NCBI GenBank assembly: GCA_000711775.1
Contig: ARYC01000320.1
Location: forward strand, 1 to 64,000
DNA from: Oxytricha trifallax
Lineage: Eukaryota; Ciliophora; Spirotrichea; Sporadotrichida; Oxytrichidae
Reading direction: 5' to 3'
DNA: 64,000 nucleotides
The notes below the pieces were generated by a model. It was not told the origin of the DNA. It ran no database searches and was given only the letters and a program-made list of their open reading frames with translations. The translations under genes were made by a program, and so were the position numbers. Shown piece after piece: positions 59,037 through 64,000 of the stretch; position 1 is the stretch's first letter; each line of letters opens with the position of its first letter.

Positions 59037-59475
59037 TTAAAAGTTACAAATCTGTCTTTATTACCAGCACATTCTTATTCCTAATTAACTGTTTGATTAA
59101 CTTAAATCTCTTTTAATAAGTTTGAAATAAATTTTAAAGATAGTTAAAGATTCTTTATAGCACCAGTAGAAATTCAAATCAACACAGTAGAAAATATTGA
59201 AATCTTAGCGGAAATCTATAGGAAAATATTTCAATAAAAAGTGGATATTCTTTAATTTCTAGAGATATTTCAGTATAAGACAATAAGTAAACAGTGATGA
59301 GAATAGTGAGATAGAACTATACATAGACATTATTTTTCAGTAAAAATAATTAAGATTCAGATTTATTAGGACACTAATTAGCGCTTACAAAACTACAAAC
59401 TGATTCAATAATTAATTAAATGTTATTTAGTTTTTAATTAATAATGATTAAATTACTTAGATAATCTTATATATC
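59037..59475. other. AT-rich DNA, nothing recognised
   Basis: A GGTTTCGAACCC word just upstream (about 59020) looks like a tRNA T-arm, but no tRNA fits around it. Confidence 0.3.
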
Positions 59476-59796
59476 TCATTATTTCTGTAACTTTAAAGAT
59501 GGCCCTTATTTTTACAAAAATTTCACTCTTGGTGTTTTACAACAAAATTCCAGCTTTTACATAAATTGATCTGGATACTTTGCTCTATAGTCACCTAATT
59601 TTTGAGGACTCCTTTGATTAGAAAATAATAAAATTGTATCATTGTGTGTATAAGGTTCATTCATTAAACTATCTCTTGAGTGACGATAAATTCTAAATGG
59701 AATTTAGAACGGGGTATCAAGTATTTACTCAAACAAAGTTTAAAGAATGCTTATATTTAATTCAACTAGAAGCTACCTTTTCTTGGCAAAGTTCAT
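59476..59796 (-). CDS. Unrecognised ciliate-code ORF, 106 aa
   Basis: ATG 59796 to TGA 59478-59476 with nine or so TAA/TAG codons as Gln. It contains KKRQLLVELNISILQTLFEQ, PFRIYRHSRDSLMNEPYTHN and RSPQKLGDYRAKYPDQF. The frame stays open about 50 nt upstream of the ATG, so the start is not certain. It has good soluble-protein composition in moderately AT-rich DNA. It lies inside or just right of TBE-like copy 3 on the opposite strand, so it could be an element gene. No family recognised. Confidence 0.45.
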
Positions 59797-60420
59797 GTAA
59801 TTTTTAGACTTCCACTTTTAGAATTAACCTTAGAGATTTCATAGCTGATTAAAGGAATTCAAAGTAGTTAGCATTACAAGGCATTAAAGAGCTTCACAAG
59901 TTATGTTTTTTGACTGAGATTTGAAGTCTGATTAATTAGTGATAAACTTTTCATCTGTAAGAATGACGATAATTTATTTCAACAGAGCTATAAGAGTTAC
60001 CGTATCAAGGCTAGGCAGTGTAATGGGATTTCCAGTTATCCAGATAAAAGACTGAAGAGATGTGAATTTTCAATGGGATGTGTGACCTCTGGCAGCAAAA
60101 ATAATAGAGTGCGATATGCCTCGCAATGATTGCTACTTCTACTCTACAAGAGGCGAAACAGAGAATTAGAAAAATTATTGAAAAACGAGAGTATCTCAAT
60201 TAATGAATCAAATGGCCGAATAAATATTAATAAAACAAAACCTAAGACAGAGATATCTATTAAGTAGATAGAACAGTGGATTACAAAAAAATATTTTAGA
60301 CTTCTACAACACGATCAAATAGTGCGTTTTGAGTGATTAAATTAAGTACATACTATATATTTCATCATAAAATCAATTAATAACTTCAACCCTTAACAAA
60401 TTCCCTACAATTAAAAATAT
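59797..60420. other. AT-rich DNA, nothing firm
   Basis: The minus frame 60011-60199 was not judged convincing. Confidence 0.25.
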
Positions 60421-60545
60421 TTATAAAGTACTGAAGAGGTTTTGGGGTTTTGATTATATTTGAAGGTTTGTTTTATCAAAGCGATTGGCTTGTTGAGGTA
60501 GGAAAAGAACATAGGTTGGTAGCAATAGGAATTGTATAATATTGT
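60421..60545 (+). pseudogene. Scrap of the FYQS ORF
   Basis: The frame RGFGVLIIFEGLFYQSDWL and VEVGKEHRLVA matches the 56.83-kb ORF (FYQSGWLIEVGKKQR), including the preceding E-x-L. The GGTTTTGGGGTTTT tract at 60428 that looks like a telomere-like element end is part of this frame, so it may be coincidental. Confidence 0.4.
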
Positions 60546-63500
60546 TTATGATAATGAATTAATCCCGTTTTACAATTTTGAGATCTTATTTTCTCAATAA
60601 AATTTTCAATTTTATTAATATATTTTTATTTTTATAAATTATTATTACTGAATCATTATATTTTTATGTTAATTAATTATATTGCAAGTTTCTAAGTTGT
60701 TTAAAGTTATAAAAACTATGTCCTTTTAATGTTAAATAAATATTTAAAAAAATTCACTTTTAAATAAACTGCTTTATATAAATATTTTTTTAGCAATTAC
60801 AAAAAGAAATTTGTGAAACTTTAAATTAAGCTAAATAAACTTTTTTCATGTTTATACTATTATTAATTTAATAATTATATCAATAACTGAATAGTCTCCA
60901 ATTCTCAAAACATCTCTTCTTGTATTCATCGAAAAATTTTTCATCATACTACCTAATATTTCATGCGCTTTTATTCATATAATTGATGTAACTTCCTCAG
61001 ATTTTGGATCTTTATATAAATCTTCAAGTTTTAGAACTTCTAAAAGAAAATTAAGAGTATCTAAAAGAGAAATAAAATAGGACTAACTTATATATGTGTG
61101 TAATTTTAGTGAAGATAAGCAAAGCAAATACTGTTCCCTAAAAACATGCTTTATGGTATGTTTAAATAATGCAATATAAACTTTTGTATGATTAAGCAAG
61201 AACTCTTTTCTTCCTTAGCATTTACTGGTAGTCTTGGCTTTAGTATTTAAGATATTATTTATTTTTAAATTGGAAATAGCGTTACTTTACTTTACTTTAC
61301 TTTCCTCGTTTTCATTAATATTTCAATCTTCGTCTCACACTATTGCCTAACTACTTTTATCTTCTTTAATAAACCAGTTTAAAAAACCTTCCTCCACAAC
61401 TTACATGCTTATATTTTATAGTTTTATTTTCATTCGTCATTTCTAAAGGGATCTTTGATTATTGTTTGATTTTGCTTCAATTTATTTACTAACTTCACGA
61501 ATTGAATATATTTGCTTAATATGAATATTTATATGAGCTTTTATTATTTAATTTTAATCAATTTGCTTTAAACAATATATATATAAAAATCAATAACTTT
61601 AATTTCTTATAAGTGTTGCTGATCACTTTAAATGTATTAATTACTGGTAAATAAAATAAAACAATAACTATGTAGTCTTTGCTGAGAATGGAATTGAAGC
61701 ATCAGGACACCATCCTATAACCCAATAATTACACATAATTTGTTCTTTAGAATTCAATCAAGCGGTTAAATAGATATATTTCATACTCATTCAGCCACTT
61801 TAATTATTAACTATAAACCATTTAAATTTCAAATAATTATTAAAAAATAATGTTAACATGAGTAAATTAACTTGAACATATAAAAGTTCAGCTTATTTTT
61901 TAAAAATAATTTTATTTTTTCACAATAAATTTATTAGATTTGAACTTCAGCGGTGAATAGTTACTTCGATTTAATTCTTCATTCTTATCTTTTTTTCAAT
62001 TAATATTTGCTGTAATTATAAGAGATAAATTATGAAGTTTTAGAGAGTGGGTTATTTACTAATAATGATTAATAAATGAAAATAATTATTCAATTTTTAT
62101 CGTCCTGTTGCAATCTTTCTCTTGACTCTTTTCTTAGGAGACTTTATTGCTGTAAATTTATACACAAATTAAGTTTTATCTTAAAAAAATCCACGCAAGA
62201 TGAATTATTAAACTTTAAATAAATTACTTTAAATATAATGTACTCTTCACTGTGATCAAAATTTTTATATTAAATCAGCCTTGTATTATTGATAATTTTT
62301 CCTATTTAACATTTACTAATATTGTCATTCTATTTCCCATATCATTTTATAGATATTAAAGTTCATTTGTTTCTTAATATTATGTTAGTAGTGTAGTCTT
62401 ATTTAGGTATTTAATCTTCAATATAAAACTAATTCAATAATTTATTCTTAATTTTTTGAATTTTTACCTGTAATTTCATTAGCTAAAACAATAATTAAAG
62501 CTAAATGTTCGTTTGTGTGTCTGCATTGATAACTGTTTTTAATTTTAAGTTTATTACTCTAAAATTTTAAGTAGAAATAGAAAATATGATTCTAATTGCT
62601 GCTTACATTGCTAGAAACTTGAAATTTGAACAGTCATACGAAGAGTCTTTCATTTATTACTTGCTATGATTTTTTCAATTTAAGTGCAAGCTCTTAATTA
62701 TAAAAAGTCACTAGCTATAGAATCAACCTTAATATAGATACAAAGAAATAGCTAAAAATAAAGTATAAATCAAAGTAGTTTCATTATTCAGAAAACAATT
62801 AGATCAAGTATAAAGCAGTTTGATTGAAAAATAGAGTCATCATCTAGACATATAAAATCCGGCAATCAAAAAAACCCGAAAGAAAATTAAGCATCTAAAA
62901 CAACTACTGAATAAAAACAAATACCTAATTTTTCTTTGATATACCAATCATAAAGCTGTAATTTCAAAGCTCTAAGAAACTGTCAATTATAAATGTGTGA
63001 ATTTTCTCAAAAATGGATCTTATTAGTATAACTAAGTTTTAAATCTAAAATGATATTATCAAAGCTATATAACAATTATTGTTTTCTATTTTAATAGGCA
63101 TAAATATTCTAAAATTATAATAGAACTACAATGGTTATTTGATAAATCTTATTCTATTCAACTCATATTAAATAGTATTCTTAACCCCACTAATGGAAAC
63201 CAAAATAGCACAGTCCACAATGGAATTATCTCGAAATTGAATAGTAGAATGACGATATTGAAATAGCTGTTAATTTCTACGATTGCTAAGAAGCATTCTC
63301 CAACAACCAACTGTGTATGAATAGAAGGGCATAAAAGTATTTACCACTAATATATATATATACTATACTGTAGGCATCATAATTGCAAAGTTACAATAAA
63401 GCATGTGTTTCTTTCTAATCTCTAACAGTAATGTGATATTTTCTGGCAATATCGAAGATTTTTGCGGTTTTTTAGTTGTTTAGAGATTGCCATTACGCTG

Positions 63501-64000
63501 CTTCGAGTAACCTTAATCGCATTGTGGATTAAAAGGACATGATATAGCTACTTCTATTTAATATATACTTATCAAATCAATCATAATAGATATTTAGAGA
63601 ATATAGAAATATCTAAACATTCAATATTATAAAGTTAGATATCTTATTAAATTCTTATTTTTATTAAATATTTAAAAGATTCAAAATAATAATAGTATAT
63701 TATTAATACGAATCAGTAAAACTCTTATATTTATTACAACATCGTATCAGCAATAATATATTAAATTCATCTTATGTTTAAATTATTAAAAAATAGCAAG
63801 AAATATTTTATAGATGTTCCTAAATTTTGATCATTTAATTATAAATATATATTCCCTGATACTTTTATAATAAATAGTAAATTACTATTTAAAGTTACAA
63901 CACTTAAAGATTCTAAATGTTAAAGGCAATAAATCAATTTAAATAATAAGTTGAAGTTTAATTTATATTTATTTGTTCTATATTTAAGAAATTGTATATT
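60546..64000. other. AT-rich DNA, nothing recognised
   Basis: Very AT-rich throughout. A short ACTTT tandem run lies near 61283-61302. No convincing frame or large inverted repeat was seen. Confidence 0.3.

Noticed and set aside
60428-60443. GGTTTTGGGGTTTT as the right telomere-like end of TBE-like copy 3
   Set aside because: The same bases are read as part of a frame that is homologous to the 56.8-kb ORF and continues beyond the tract, so it is not a clear element end.
1-64000. CRISPR array, bacterial operons or ribosome binding sites
   Set aside because: No regularly spaced repeats; introns, ciliate code and transposon types show a eukaryotic germline sequence.

Overview
The window looks like germline (micronuclear) DNA of a spirotrich ciliate, most likely an Oxytricha/Stylonychia-type hypotrich. 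The base composition is very AT-rich. Long coherent protein frames appear only when TAA and TAG are read as glutamine and TGA as stop (ciliate code), which is why few of these genes are visible under the standard code. A 35-nt GT-AG intron is visible. Three copies of a Tc1/mariner-type transposase occur, two of them preceded by a telomere-like AAAACCCC tract as in the telomere-bearing elements (TBE) of hypotrichs. The genus is inference; code and element class are read from the sequence.

Layout. 0.4-2.7 kb: a small ORF, then TBE-like copy 1 (transposase forward, a second ORF convergent behind it). 3.46-4.53 kb: a GC-rich, intron-bearing Cys-rich gene piece boxed between ~190-bp inverted repeats, like a gene-capturing (Pack-type) transposon. 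5.7-19 kb: AT-rich DNA with islands of ciliate-code frames (5.74, 7.9-8.4, 12.9-13.5, 15.0-16.7, 18.2-18.8 kb). 19.7 and 31.15 kb: two copies of a fully palindromic foldback element. 21.2-22.7 kb and, reversed, 32.6-33.3 kb: two non-LTR-like elements sharing a 3' end. 23.6-27.2 kb: duplicated gene fragments and a possible ABC-transporter relic. 28.3-28.9, 30.06-30.9, 31.6-32.5 and 34.3-34.6 kb: GC-rich gene pieces. 35.6-40.7 kb: further relics. 41.7-42.7 kb: a near-perfect 980-bp palindrome. 45.3-48.5 kb: an unrecognised coding relic with three foldback elements in or beside it. 50.4-51.85 kb: a degraded YHYH-domain gene and a second gene relic. 53.7-60.5 kb: TBE-like copies 2 and 3, including a 295-codon C2H2 zinc-finger frame.

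How it fits together. This is mostly DNA of the kind hypotrichs eliminate when a new somatic nucleus forms: dead or dying DNA transposons, their non-autonomous foldback derivatives, LINE-like copies, and host-like gene pieces broken by shifts or single TGA codons. No complete set of scrambled macronuclear-destined segments, tRNA, rRNA or CRISPR was recognised. The GC-rich pieces could be gene fossils or precursor segments of somatic genes; the sequence alone cannot decide. All translations were done by hand, so coordinates of frames not anchored on a stated stop codon are approximate.
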